Below, piece by piece: positions 27,312-37,749 of a stretch of DNA of 64,000 bases; within the stretch, counting starts at the first letter, position 1, and every line of letters starts with the position of its first letter. Source of the DNA: Chromatiales bacterium (lineage in GTDB: Bacteria; Pseudomonadota; Gammaproteobacteria; Xanthomonadales; SZUA-36); NCBI GenBank assembly GCA_024640045.1, contig JAHEFS010000001.1, positions 38,395 through 102,394 of the forward strand, given 5' to 3'. The notes beneath the pieces were generated by a model. The model ran no database searches and was not told where the DNA came from. It saw only the letters and a program-made list of their open reading frames with translations. The position numbers and the translations under genes are program-made.

Positions 27312-30300
27312 TTACGACTCCTCCGTGTTGCCGAGCAGGCGGAAGACGGTCGCGATCAATTCCGTTTCCTTGTAGGGCTTTGTCAGATAAGCGCTCGCGC
27401 CGGCTTCGGTTGCCCGGTCGCGGTGCTTCTGGCCGGAACGGGAAGTGATCATGATGATTGGGATGTGTCTCAGGCGAGCATCCCCGCGTACATATTCGGC
27501 GAGCTGGTAGCCATCCATGCGCGGCATCTCGATGTCGAGCAGCAGGATGTCGGGAACGCGGTGCTGCATCTGTTCGACCGCATCCTGTCCGTCCTTGGCG
27601 GTGATCGCTTCAATTTCCTGGCCCTCCAGAACGCGGGAGTTGACCTTGCGCATCGTGATCGAATCGTCCACCACCATGGCCAAGGTGCGATGAGGTTTGT
27701 GCTGAACCTGGCGTTCCGGAATAACCGGTCGCACCCCATGCAGTAAAGCCTGTCGGATGATAGGGCCGGGGTCCAGAATTACGACGACGCGGCCATCGCC
27801 GGTCACCGTGCCGCCCAGGATGCCGGATACGCTGGTGATCTGCGGGCCGACAGGCTTGATGACCACCTCGCGGTGGCCCAGGAGTTCGGGTACGCGGAAC
27901 GCGGCGCGTTGATCACCAGCACGGATCATCAGCAATGAGATATTGTCATTGCCCAGCGCCCGCGCCGGTTCTCCCAGCAAGGGTTCCAGTTCCAGTATCG
28001 GATACGACTCATCAGCGAAGCTGTAAGTTGGCCGGTCTTCCTGCAGCATCGCCTGGTAGTCGGCAGGCGGTACGCGCGCGACGCCGGCGACGCTGGTCAG
28101 AGGGATGAAGTAACGCTGCTGGCCCGCAGTCACGCCGATGGCCTGCATGACCGCCAGGGTGAAAGGTATACGGATCGTGAACCTGCTTCCCTGGCCCTCT
28201 TCAGATTGAATCTCGAGGGAACCGCCGATCTGTTTGACTTCGCTGCTGACGACGTCCATACCCACTCCGCGGCCAGCCAGCCCGGTAACCGTGGCCGACG
28301 TGCTGAAACCGCTGCCCAGGATCAGTTCGAACAATTGCTGGGGCGGTGGGTGCGCGGACCCGTCGATCAGGCCGCGCTCGATGGCGCGCTGGCGGATTGC
28401 CTCGCGGTTGATGCCGGCACCGTCGTCTTCGATCTGGATCACGAATTCGGTCGCCTCGGCTTCTACCGTGATGCGGATTTCGCCCTCGGGATCCTTGCTG
28501 GCCAACTTTCGCTCAGCAGGCGCCTCGATGCCATGGGCAATGGCATTGCGCAGCATGTGCTCCAGCGGCACGGTGATGTGCTCCAGCACATTGCGATCGA
28601 GTTGATCGCTACCGCCTGCCATTAACAGCTTCAGCCGCGCCTTTTTCCCGGTTTCCGTGGCGGCGGTTCTGACCAGACGCCGCAGACGAGGCGCAATCGA
28701 CCCGAACGGCACCATGCGGGTTTGCATAAGGCCTTCCTGCAACTCCGTACTGACCCGGGATTGCTGACCCAGCAGATGGTCGGCCTGGCGCGCGGATTCC
28801 TCCAGCAGTTCCTCCAGGTTGAGCAGGTCAGCGACCGATTCCGACAATCCACGTGAGAGCTGCTGCATGGAAGAGAAGCGGTCCAGTTCCAGTGGGTCGA
28901 ATTCCTCGTCACCGGTCGAGACCGCATCGCGGTAGCGTGAACGAATCTGGGTTTCGGTCTCGATCTCGAGCTTACGAAATTGCTCCCTGAGTCGCGAGAT
29001 CGTTTCGGTGAACTCCCCCAGGTTGCCGCGCAGGCCTCCGATCTGTCGCTCCATCCTGGCCCGGAAAATGTTGATCTCTCCGGCGGACTTGATCAGGTTG
29101 TCCAGCAACTCGGAGTCGACCCGGATGTGCTGTTGGCTTTGCGTGTCCTCCGCCTTGGTGGTTGTCTGCGCCTCGGTTTCCGGGATGTCCGTGAAGACTT
29201 TCGGCTCCACGGGTGGCAGTTCTATGTCTGGCAGCGACGATCCGTCGTCCGGCTGCGAACTGATTTCTTCGATGTGCTGTTTGAAAATCTTAAGCGCTTC
29301 GCCCGGTTCCGTCGACTGGCCGCGGCTGATCTGCTCGACCCACAGATTGAGGCGGTCGCAGCCTTGCTCGAGTGCGGTGACCGAAGCGATCGATGGCCGA
29401 ATTTCGTGGCTGGCTGTGCGCTCGAGTAGCTCTTCCATGGCATGGCTGAGGTCGCCCAATGCTTCCAGGCCGGCCATGCGCGCACCGCCTTTGAGCGTGT
29501 GAATTTCGCGCTGCAGATTCTGCACCAGCGGCATGGTATGGAGGTTGTCGCGCCAGGTGTTGAGCAGGGAATCGCAACGTCCCAGCACTTCCCGGGCCTC
29601 ATCCAGGAAGATGCGCGTTATCTCGTCCTGAAGCGTCTCTTCGACTCGTGCGGGCTCTTCTGATGGAGCGGGAACCGTTTCGACGGCGGGTGAATCCCAC
29701 CCGGCATCTTCTTCTAATTTGCTTTCCGGGGGCGGCTCGGATGGTGTTGCGACGGCTACGGCAGGTATCGGGTCGGCTGTTTCGAACCAGTTTTTCAGGT
29801 CAGCCAACTGTTTCAGCAGGCTTTCTTCGTCCTCGGGGTACTGCGCGTCAGCATCGCCTTCCAATTGCTCCAGGCGTACCTGTAAAAAGGCGAAACTGCT
29901 GCCCAAGGCCCATAGGGCTTCGTTGTTGAACGGCGTATTCCGGTCCTGCTGGGTTTCCAGGGCGGATTCCAGCGCGCGTGCCACCTCCACATCTTGTCCC
30001 TGCGGCTTTAGCGCCAGGACTCCGGCGATGGTGTGCGCTGCACGAACATGCTCGGCACTGGCAAGCGTGTTGCGGTCCAGTGACACCGAATCCAGGAGGG
30101 TTTCGACCGTTCGCAGATTCTCCTGGAGTTCGTCGCGCATTGCGACATCAATGTCTTCCTCGACTGGGACTTCTGCTTTTGCCTCGGGCCGCCGGGTTTC
30201 CGGCAACATGCCAGCCAGAAAACCAGGCAGCTCGCCACGCAGCTCATCCCAATCCGCTGGTCGGGCATTCGCCAGTGATTCCGCGTGCTTGCCAATGGCT

Positions 30301-32468
30301 TCGATCACTTCATGGGTCAGCCCCGAGGGTTGGTTCATGAGGCGTTGTTTCAGTGCTGGCAGTGCCGCTTGCGCCAGCCGCACCGTCAATGCAGCGTCGG
30401 CGAACGAGCTGATGCGGGCTTCCAGCAGCGAATTGAGGAGCTCCTCTATTTCCCAGCAAAAATCACCCAGCTCGAGGGCACCGACCATACGGCCGCTTCC
30501 TTTGAGCGTATGGAAGCAGCGGCGCACCTCCGTCAGGCTTTTCACGTCTTCCAGGTTTGAATGCCATTCGGGCAGCTGTTGCTGCAAGGTTTCGGTCACG
30601 TCCTCGTATTCTTCCAGGAACACCTCGAGCAGTTCCGGGTCGATCACCACCGCTTCGGAAGAGATGGTTTCCGAGGGCGTCTCCACGGTGGGAGGCTCAT
30701 CCTCGGCTATTGCTTGTGAATTGGCGGCGGTTTCAGGTTCCGGGATTGTTTGCTGGACCGGTGCTTCGTGACCCTGCTCCAACCACTCGAGGCGTTTCTG
30801 CAGCACCCGGAAAAAATGTTCTTGCTGGTCCTGTTGGTCTCGTACTGCGGCCAGGTACAACTCCAGCGCCGCGACCGCATCCGTCAGCCACTCGAGTTGC
30901 TCGGGGGGGAGTGCGCTGTCGGTGTAGACGCTTCCCAGCAGACGTTCGCTTAATTGCAGCAAGCGCTTGGTCAGGGCTGCAGTCTTCTCATCGCCCAGCA
31001 ACTCCAGGGCGCCTGCGACCTCCATGATCGGACCCGTGAAGTTGGCTTCGCGCTCACCATCCAGTCTGGATTTAAGCGCGTCCTGGAACTGGTGCACGCT
31101 GTGAACAATTTCACTCAGCAGGTGTTGGGTGATTTTGCGGAACTCGTGCCGGGGCAATTCAGTGAGCATCGGCTCATCGTCCGCGCCGACGGGCTCACCC
31201 AGGGTGTCGATCTGTTCCAGCACTTCAGACTCGACCATCAGCACGTCTTCCGCCAGCTTCAGTAGCGCAGTTTCATGTTCGGAGTTTTCTGCCGCTGCGC
31301 TGGCATCAAAATCGGGCAGCAAGGCTTCGACAGTTTCTGCTGTCGTCGTCAGCGCCAGCATCCGCAGAGTATCCCGCAGGCGAAGCAAGGCTTCCCGGCA
31401 GAGTTCCCGCCGGTTTGCATCGACCTTGCCGGTGCGCAGTTCGAGGTCCAGTGCGTCCTTGATCAGGGTTAGCTCATCCCCGACTGCAGCGCCGAGGGAC
31501 TGGTACATGTCCCGGTCTTTTCCGCTGACGGATCCCTTGGCTTTGAGCAGGGTTTCCTGATCGGGCATCAACTCATTTAGTCGGAATCTCTTTCGCAGCA
31601 GGTCGAGGCCGGCGTGGCCGGGTTTGGTGATTGCCGCGCGATAGAGCAAGGCCTGGCTCAGGGCGTTTGTCGATGCAGTGCTGATGGCATCCTCGCCCTC
31701 TTCGGAGAGTTTTTTCAGGTTCAGGTGCAGCCGCGCCAGCAGTCGTCGCATGTGGGTATCGTTACGAATGCGTCGTTCCAGCAAGCCGCCCAAAACCTCG
31801 GATGCGATCCACCAGGTCCGTTTCAGGTCTTTGCGCTGCAACCGGTGAAGCAGGGTTTCGCACACACCCTGGAGCGGTGACAACAAGTCCCGGCTTTCCT
31901 GATCGTTGAGCCAGTTGAGCAATGCGCTTTCGTACTGCTGGCGGACTCGCTGGGAAAATTCGGAGAACGACTCCTGGTCTGCGTCCTCGGTGGTGCCGGC
32001 TTCCAGTTCGGGCAGTTCGACATCCAGCGGTGGAGTGAAAAGCGCGGCTTCCTGCAGCTTGGTTGTGCTGTGCGCCGCCCGTAACTCATTGATGACCGGC
32101 AGCAGCAGCAGCGGCAGATCATGATGCCCGGCCTGCAGGCGGTCGAGGTAGGCCGGTAGGATCACGATGGCATCCATGAGCGCTGAGAAGCCCTGTTCAC
32201 GCTTGGCGACGTGACGCTGGCCCAGCAGCCGGCAAAGTTCCGTCATTTCGTCGGCCAGCATTGCTGCGCCGGTCAGATTCAGAACATGCAGTGTCAGACG
32301 CAAATCGTCCAGTCTGCCCGCTGCCTCGAGGATCGCCTCATCCCGGACTCCAGAAACGCTGGCCAGGTGCTCGAGTTGAGCGCGCATTTGCCCGAGCTGC
32401 TTGTCGAGGTCTTCCCTGACCCAGGACAACGCAGTGGCCGGATGTTGACCGCGGGCGTTCAACGGCAC
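27312..32468 (-). CDS. chpA: ChpA/PilL hybrid CheA-type histidine kinase with Hpt domains, CheW domain and C-terminal REC
   Basis: 1718 aa; Hpt boxes HTLKGSGRMVG and HTLKGGARMAG; ATPase H-(N/G) boxes (LEHMLRNAIAHGIE...GRGVGMDVV); C-terminal REC MVVDDSITMRKVN...LLLDIEMPRMDGY...TKPY. Confidence 0.93.
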   Translation of the reverse strand: MPLNARGQHPATALSWVREDLDKQLGQMRAQLEHLASVSGVRDEAILEAAGRLDDLRLTLHVLNLTGAAMLADEMTELCRLLGQRHVAKREQGFSALMDAIVILPAYLDRLQAGHHDLPLLLLPVINELRAAHSTTKLQEAALFTPPLDVELPELEAGTTEDADQESFSEFSQRVRQQYESALLNWLNDQESRDLLSPLQGVCETLLHRLQRKDLKRTWWIASEVLGGLLERRIRNDTHMRRLLARLHLNLKKLSEEGEDAISTASTNALSQALLYRAAITKPGHAGLDLLRKRFRLNELMPDQETLLKAKGSVSGKDRDMYQSLGAAVGDELTLIKDALDLELRTGKVDANRRELCREALLRLRDTLRMLALTTTAETVEALLPDFDASAAAENSEHETALLKLAEDVLMVESEVLEQIDTLGEPVGADDEPMLTELPRHEFRKITQHLLSEIVHSVHQFQDALKSRLDGEREANFTGPIMEVAGALELLGDEKTAALTKRLLQLSERLLGSVYTDSALPPEQLEWLTDAVAALELYLAAVRDQQDQQEHFFRVLQKRLEWLEQGHEAPVQQTIPEPETAANSQAIAEDEPPTVETPSETISSEAVVIDPELLEVFLEEYEDVTETLQQQLPEWHSNLEDVKSLTEVRRCFHTLKGSGRMVGALELGDFCWEIEELLNSLLEARISSFADAALTVRLAQAALPALKQRLMNQPSGLTHEVIEAIGKHAESLANARPADWDELRGELPGFLAGMLPETRRPEAKAEVPVEEDIDVAMRDELQENLRTVETLLDSVSLDRNTLASAEHVRAAHTIAGVLALKPQGQDVEVARALESALETQQDRNTPFNNEALWALGSSFAFLQVRLEQLEGDADAQYPEDEESLLKQLADLKNWFETADPIPAVAVATPSEPPPESKLEEDAGWDSPAVETVPAPSEEPARVEETLQDEITRIFLDEAREVLGRCDSLLNTWRDNLHTMPLVQNLQREIHTLKGGARMAGLEALGDLSHAMEELLERTASHEIRPSIASVTALEQGCDRLNLWVEQISRGQSTEPGEALKIFKQHIEEISSQPDDGSSLPDIELPPVEPKVFTDIPETEAQTTTKAEDTQSQQHIRVDSELLDNLIKSAGEINIFRARMERQIGGLRGNLGEFTETISRLREQFRKLEIETETQIRSRYRDAVSTGDEEFDPLELDRFSSMQQLSRGLSESVADLLNLEELLEESARQADHLLGQQSRVSTELQEGLMQTRMVPFGSIAPRLRRLVRTAATETGKKARLKLLMAGGSDQLDRNVLEHITVPLEHMLRNAIAHGIEAPAERKLASKDPEGEIRITVEAEATEFVIQIEDDGAGINREAIRQRAIERGLIDGSAHPPPQQLFELILGSGFSTSATVTGLAGRGVGMDVVSSEVKQIGGSLEIQSEEGQGSRFTIRIPFTLAVMQAIGVTAGQQRYFIPLTSVAGVARVPPADYQAMLQEDRPTYSFADESYPILELEPLLGEPARALGNDNISLLMIRAGDQRAAFRVPELLGHREVVIKPVGPQITSVSGILGGTVTGDGRVVVILDPGPIIRQALLHGVRPVIPERQVQHKPHRTLAMVVDDSITMRKVNSRVLEGQEIEAITAKDGQDAVEQMQHRVPDILLLDIEMPRMDGYQLAEYVRGDARLRHIPIIMITSRSGQKHRDRATEAGASAYLTKPYKETELIATVFRLLGNTEES

Positions 32469-32517
32469 CCAATATATGCGAGAAGAGGAAAGGAAGCTCT
32501 GTCCATGGGCGCTCGAC

Positions 32518-34575
32518 TCAGCCGTCCGGGTCTTCTTGCTCAGAACGTGTCCCTGGAACCTTGAAATCGCTGACGGACTCGCTCAATTGGAGGACCAGAT
32601 CGGCCAGTGTATCTACCGTTTCCGCGGTGGCCTTGCTCCCCGTGGAGTTTTTGACGGATACATCACGCACGCCATGCATTAATTCGGAGATCCGCGTGGC
32701 CGCTGCGCTTTGTGCCTGTGCTTCTGCCGAAATCTCCTGAATCATGGAAGAGAGGTCATTGGAAACTGTCTCGATTTTTTCCAGTGCTGCACCCGCATCT
32801 TCCGCCTGGTTCGCTCCGCGCACGACTTCCGTGGTCGTCGACTCCATGGAGTGGACGGCTTCCGAGGTGTCAGCCTGGATTGTCTGGACCAGGGATTCGA
32901 TTCTGCGGGTTGCCTGGGTGGCGCTTTCAGCCAGTTCCTGCACTTCATCTGCCACCATGGCGAACCCCTTGCCGGCGCCACCCGCCGAGGCGGCCTGAAT
33001 GGCAGCGTTCAGGGCCAGAACATTGGTTTGCTCGGCGATGCCGTTGATCAGGCCGATGATGTCTCCGATTTCCTGTGACGACTCTCCCAGCCGCTTGATG
33101 CGTTTCGAGGTCTCCTGGATCTGCTCGCGGATCAGGTCCATGCCAGCGATGGTTTGTCGAACTTTCTGAGCGCCACTGTGGGCAATTTCCACGGACTTGT
33201 GGGCTACTTCACTGGAATCCCGCGAGCGCTTCGCCATGGAATCGAATGCGTTGGCGATGTTGCGAACGTCATCGGTAGCGGAATCCATCTGCTCGGCCTG
33301 TTCACTGGCAGCCTTGGCCAGGCTGGCGGCCGAAGATCGTGTCGTCTCAGCACTTTGCGCGACCGCGTGGGACGTTTCATTGATGCCGGCGACAATTTCA
33401 CGCAGCCGCTGGACGGCGTAATTCACTGCCGTGGCTATGTCGCGCGTCACTTCCTCGCTGACCGATGCCTGTACGGTCAAATCGCCTTTGGCGAGTGAGC
33501 CGAGTTCATCCAGCAGGCGCTTGATGGCCTGTTGATTCTTGCGGTCTCGACTCGTAGCGACGCTCGCCCGCTCCCGTTCCGCGAAAACGACGGAGCGAAC
33601 CAGCAGGGCCACGATGACGAACAGGATCAGCAGGCCCGTTACCCCGCTGAGAATGGATGGCCAGATTCTGGTGTGCGGCAAATCCACGATGGCAGCCGCC
33701 AGGTTGCCCGCTTTGTTGAAAACCAGGCGGGCGTCCAGGAATATCTCGTCTGCCGCGCCCCGTATTTCGAAGAGCGCGGTGGCCGAATCAAGGATGGTTT
33801 GCAATTGCTCCCGCGCTTCATCGAAGCCGCTCCGCATCCGGTTCAGCGCCGACAGCGCACGTGCATTGCGCACCGCTTCGATCCCCAGGCTGTTACTGCC
33901 GCCTTGCAGCGCCGACAGGGTTTGTTCGAAGTCGCTGACCTCAAGCTCGAGGGCCTTCGCTGCATTGACGGCATTGCTGCCGCCGCCAAGAATTTCCGAA
34001 ACCCGGCGCAGCATGCGTTCGGCGTGAACGGGTTGCCGGCCAGCCGCAGCGACTTGCGCCAGTGGTGCGCCACTCTGGGTGAGTGCCGACACCATGTCCT
34101 CGGCTTCTTTCTGAATAGCCGGGGTTGCGGCGGAAAATGCGTTGCTCGCCTCACTCAGCGCCCGCACCAGTCCTTCGCGTTGACGGATCCGGTCGGCATT
34201 GGCGCTGACTCGCCTCCAGGTCATGGCGAGCTGGTCATAGGGCTCGCGCACATCCCCGGCGAGGGCGCGCGCGCCCTCGGCTTTCGAGCCGGAGCCGAGT
34301 ACCTGCATGGCGTGGCTCATCCGGTCATGACTGGCCGAGAGTTCCTCGAAAGCCTCGAGCTTGATGCTGGCGGCTTCGCCAGCCGATTTCGATAGCTGTT
34401 GAGACGAAACCTGAATATCCGTTGCCATCCGGACCCAGGCCTGCTCGTGCATCGCGTCCCGGGCTAGCAGAAAAAAGGTCACGGCCACAAAGGCCAGCGA
34501 TATCATCAGCAGGCCCGTCATGAGCAGGAGATTTTGCGATTTACGGCTTTTGGGTTGGGTGGCTGTCTGATTCAT
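32518..34575 (-). CDS. pilJ: PilJ-type methyl-accepting chemotaxis protein
   Basis: Two TM segments, HAMP, MCP hairpin IIGLINGIAEQTNVLALNAAIQAASAGGAGKGFAMVADEVQELAESA. Confidence 0.93.
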   Translation of the reverse strand: MNQTATQPKSRKSQNLLLMTGLLMISLAFVAVTFFLLARDAMHEQAWVRMATDIQVSSQQLSKSAGEAASIKLEAFEELSASHDRMSHAMQVLGSGSKAEGARALAGDVREPYDQLAMTWRRVSANADRIRQREGLVRALSEASNAFSAATPAIQKEAEDMVSALTQSGAPLAQVAAAGRQPVHAERMLRRVSEILGGGSNAVNAAKALELEVSDFEQTLSALQGGSNSLGIEAVRNARALSALNRMRSGFDEAREQLQTILDSATALFEIRGAADEIFLDARLVFNKAGNLAAAIVDLPHTRIWPSILSGVTGLLILFVIVALLVRSVVFAERERASVATSRDRKNQQAIKRLLDELGSLAKGDLTVQASVSEEVTRDIATAVNYAVQRLREIVAGINETSHAVAQSAETTRSSAASLAKAASEQAEQMDSATDDVRNIANAFDSMAKRSRDSSEVAHKSVEIAHSGAQKVRQTIAGMDLIREQIQETSKRIKRLGESSQEIGDIIGLINGIAEQTNVLALNAAIQAASAGGAGKGFAMVADEVQELAESATQATRRIESLVQTIQADTSEAVHSMESTTTEVVRGANQAEDAGAALEKIETVSNDLSSMIQEISAEAQAQSAAATRISELMHGVRDVSVKNSTGSKATAETVDTLADLVLQLSESVSDFKVPGTRSEQEDPDG

Positions 34576-34593
34576 GCGAGTCCCTTGAGGATT

Positions 34594-35136
34594 TCAGCTG
34601 GCGGCGCCGCTGAGGAAATCCGCGGTGGTAAACAGAATATCCAGGTCGAGTTCCTGCCAGGTTTCCGATCCCGACCGGAACTGACGCTTGATAAACCCGT
34701 GCAGGGAAGAGTTTGTTGCCAACCTGGAGGGTTGGGCGTCGCTTTCGACGAAGTTGCGTTGGCCAAAGACTTCGTCGACAAGCAGACCCACCGGCCGGCC
34801 GCGCAGGCTGGCCAGCAAAAGACGTGAACGCATGGTCGCCTTGGTTCGAGTTCCAAGCAGGAACCAGGCCAGGTCCACGATGGTGACGAGGTCGCCGCGC
34901 ACGTTGGCCAGGCCAAGAATCCAGGTCTTGGTTCCCGGAACCGGCGTGTAGGCGGGTAGGGGCAGGAATTCGTGGACTTGCTCGACGCTACAGGTCAGGT
35001 GATGCTCGTCGATCGCGAAGATGACGCCTGTCATTTCACCGTGTGCTTGTTCTCCACGGCCTTTGCCAGGATCGAAATCACGGGCGCGCGCTTCATACTC
35101 CAGGAGTTTGCTGAAAGCCGCGTTGAACGCGCTCAT
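34594..35136 (-). CDS. pilI: CheW-like adaptor PilI
   Basis: CheW fold; PVPGTKTWILGLANVRGDLVTIVDLAWFLLG...VGLLVDEVFGQRNF; precedes pilJ. Confidence 0.88.
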   Translation of the reverse strand: MSAFNAAFSKLLEYEARARDFDPGKGRGEQAHGEMTGVIFAIDEHHLTCSVEQVHEFLPLPAYTPVPGTKTWILGLANVRGDLVTIVDLAWFLLGTRTKATMRSRLLLASLRGRPVGLLVDEVFGQRNFVESDAQPSRLATNSSLHGFIKRQFRSGSETWQELDLDILFTTADFLSGAAS

Positions 35137-35198
35137 GAGCCCTCCTTCAGCCTCGTTTGTCCGCGTTGACGATATTCCCGGTCAAAGACTGTGCCGGT

Positions 35199-35609
35199 TC
35201 AATGGCCATGTTGCTGGATGGCCGACATGAGTTCATCGCGCGTGAACGGTTTGGTCAGGTAGAGATCCGAGCCCACCACGCGCCCGCGCGCCTTGTCGAA
35301 CAGACCGTCTTTGCTGGTCAGCATGATGACGGGTGTGTCTCGGTAATTCGCATTATTCTTGATGATGGCTGTTGTCTGATAGCCGTCGAGGCGCGGCATC
35401 ATGATGTCGACAAAGATCACATCGGGGTTGTGACGGGCGATCTTTGATAATGCCTCGAAGCCATTTTCGGCAGTCACGACCTTGAAGCCCTCGTTGGCCA
35501 ACATGGTTTCGGCGGAACGCCGGATGGTGGCGCTGTCGTCGATCAGCAGAACACAGGCCGTTCTACTGGCCCCGTTGCTTGCCTGGTTGTCGGGTTGATT
35601 TTCGCTCAT
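35199..35609 (-). CDS. pilG: Single-domain response regulator PilG
   Basis: VLLIDDSATIRRSAETMLANEGFKVVTAENGFEALSKIARHNPDVIFVDIMMPRLDGYQT...IKNNANYRDTPVIMLTSKDGLFDKARGRVVGSDLYLTKPFTRDEL, PilG-type rather than PilH-type. Confidence 0.85.
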   Translation of the reverse strand: MSENQPDNQASNGASRTACVLLIDDSATIRRSAETMLANEGFKVVTAENGFEALSKIARHNPDVIFVDIMMPRLDGYQTTAIIKNNANYRDTPVIMLTSKDGLFDKARGRVVGSDLYLTKPFTRDELMSAIQQHGH

Positions 35610-35848
35610 GGTTCTTCCCTGTTTTTGTCAAGGCAGGGGTTCCGTCCCCTGCAGTCAGCCCGGGTTCTGGTCGACTCTAGGTCTTTATTCCCGGAAACTT
35701 AGTCTACCCGCTGCCCGAATGGTATTCCAGACGGAATCAATGGCGCTCCGTTTCCGTTCAGAGCTGGTACAGCCCGTGCCATGTGTTCATCCCTGCTGGA
35801 ACCCCGCCGCCTGGAGCGGGATAATGGTCTTTTACCCTGGAACCCGAA

Positions 35849-36826
35849 ATGACTGACTCCGAAAGCCAATCCGGTTCGATCGTGCGCACCGGCGTGGTGA
35901 TGGACCCCATCGCCGGCATCAAGATTCACAAGGATTCCACTTTTGCCATGATGCTGGAGGCCCAGCGCCGGGGGCATGAGCTCATCTACATGGAGCCCGG
36001 CGACTTGCGCGTGGAGAATGGTGAACCCCTGGCCATGATGCGCCGGGTGGTTGTACAGGACGATCCTGAGAAGTGGTTCAGGCTGGAAAAGCCCGAATTG
36101 CTGCCGTTGGAGTCGCTGGATATCCTGCTGATGCGACGGGATCCGCCTTTTGACATGGATTATATTTTCCTGACCTACATCCTGGAACTGGCTGAGCGGC
36201 GCGGGGTGTTGGTGATCAACCGGCCCCAGAGTCTTCGTGACGCCAACGAAAAGTTCTTCATCAGCATGTTTCCTCAATGTTGCGTGCCTGTCGCGATTAC
36301 GCGTGACTCGCGGTGCATCAAGGAGTTCGTCGAACAGCAGGGCCTGTCCGTTGTCAAGCCGCTGGACGGCATGGGAGGTGACTCCATTTTCCAGTTGCGG
36401 CCCGGTGATCCCAACCTGAATGTGATCCTGGAGGCCATGACCCAAAATGACAAGCGATTGGTCATGGCGCAGAAGTACATCCCCGAAATCAGCCAGGGAG
36501 ACAAGCGCATCCTGATGGTGGATGGCGAGCCGGTGCCTTACGCGCTGGCCCGGTTCCCCGGGGCCGGGGACTTTCGCGGCAACCTGGCCAAGGGCGGGCG
36601 CGGTCAAGGCGTGGAACTTTCCGAGCGGGACCGCTGGATTGCCGGGCAGGTCGCGCCTGAACTGAAACGCCGGGGCATTTTATTCGCCGGTCTTGACGTG
36701 ATCGGGGACTGGCTATCGGAGGTGAACGTCACCAGCCCCACCTGCATTCGGGAGCTGGATGCTCAGTTCGGACTCAATATCGCCGGGCAGCTGTTTGACG
36801 CAGCGGAGGCGAAATTACAGCGGTGA
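35849..36826 (+). CDS. gshB: Glutathione synthetase
   Basis: VVMDPIAGIKIHKDSTFAMMLEAQRRGHEL...KPLDGMGGDSIFQL...NLAKGGRGQGVELSERDRWI. Confidence 0.96.
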   Translation: MTDSESQSGSIVRTGVVMDPIAGIKIHKDSTFAMMLEAQRRGHELIYMEPGDLRVENGEPLAMMRRVVVQDDPEKWFRLEKPELLPLESLDILLMRRDPPFDMDYIFLTYILELAERRGVLVINRPQSLRDANEKFFISMFPQCCVPVAITRDSRCIKEFVEQQGLSVVKPLDGMGGDSIFQLRPGDPNLNVILEAMTQNDKRLVMAQKYIPEISQGDKRILMVDGEPVPYALARFPGAGDFRGNLAKGGRGQGVELSERDRWIAGQVAPELKRRGILFAGLDVIGDWLSEVNVTSPTCIRELDAQFGLNIAGQLFDAAEAKLQR

Positions 36827-37680
36827 TGGCCCATGTTGACTGGTTGAACGACCGGTTCACGATCAGCGTAATGCTGGCGCTTGCCCTGCACGCTTTCGTG
36901 TTGCTCGGACTGGGGTTCGTCATGGAAATGAATCCGCTGAGTGAAAGCGCGGATACCATCGATGTGGTGTTGGTCAACTTCAGTTCGGAAACCGCACCTG
37001 AGGAAGTCGACTTTTTGGCTCAGGCGAATCAGCAGGGTGGCGGTGATGCCACGGAAGTCGAGCGCCCTTCCCAGGAGATCACGAGCGTTTTACCGAGCGA
37101 AGGCGAAGGCCTGATGCCGGTCTCGGCCGAGCCCATGGCGGCCGAACCCACGCCGGACATGCGGGATCAATTGACGGTGGCCGGCGACGAAGAATACCTG
37201 CCGGATGAAACAAAGATCGAGCAACCCGAGCAGGCGCTGCCGAGTATGGCGGAGTTGATGCGTCAACGTATGCAGGTGGCCGAATTGCAGGCGCGCCTGC
37301 AGCGGGACAAGGCTTTCGAGTCACGGCTCAAGCGACGCCGTTTCATTTCCGCCAACACTCGCGAGTATGAATTTGCCAGTTACATGCAGGCCTGGGTCAG
37401 CAAGGTGGAGCGGGTGGGCAACCTGAATTACCCGCCGGATATCCGGCGTCGCAAGTTGGTTGGCGACCTGTTGCTGACAGTCGGTATCAACCATGACGGC
37501 AGTGTCGAGAGCATCGATATCAGGCGGTCGTCCGGAACCCCAGAACTGGACGAGGCTGCGCTGCGTATTGTGCGCCTGGCGGCGCCGTTTGCCCCGCTGC
37601 CGAACAACATCCGCTCGCAAGTCGACGTGCTGCACATCACCCGGACCTGGAAGTTTTCCACGGGACAAACCTTTCAGTGA
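36823..37680 (+). CDS. tonB: TonB family energy transducer
   Basis: N-terminal TM; C-terminal TonB domain YMQAWVSKVERVGNLNYPPDIRRRKLVGDLLLTVGINHDGSVESIDIRRSSGTPELDEAALRIVRLAAPFAPLP. Confidence 0.87.
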   Translation: MMAHVDWLNDRFTISVMLALALHAFVLLGLGFVMEMNPLSESADTIDVVLVNFSSETAPEEVDFLAQANQQGGGDATEVERPSQEITSVLPSEGEGLMPVSAEPMAAEPTPDMRDQLTVAGDEEYLPDETKIEQPEQALPSMAELMRQRMQVAELQARLQRDKAFESRLKRRRFISANTREYEFASYMQAWVSKVERVGNLNYPPDIRRRKLVGDLLLTVGINHDGSVESIDIRRSSGTPELDEAALRIVRLAAPFAPLPNNIRSQVDVLHITRTWKFSTGQTFQ

Positions 37681-37749
37681 CCTGATCTGCGGCGTTTTAC
37701 CGGGCATCGAGACTTGACTTGTGCAGTCTCAGCATCCAGATTCGGGGGC

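Noticed and set aside
29719-30771. 350-aa Ser/Arg-rich plus-strand ORF antisense to chpA
   Set aside because: Biased composition from the complement of chpA codons; not a real repeat protein.
36823-37680. TonB gene as part of a complete TonB-ExbB-ExbD uptake system
   Set aside because: No exbB/exbD or TonB-dependent receptor is adjacent; treated as the conserved gshB-tonB-yqgE gene only.
37709-37730. GAGACT-N10-AGTCTC hairpin before yqgE
   Set aside because: Only 6 bp with a 10-nt loop; too weak to call regulatory without conservation data.
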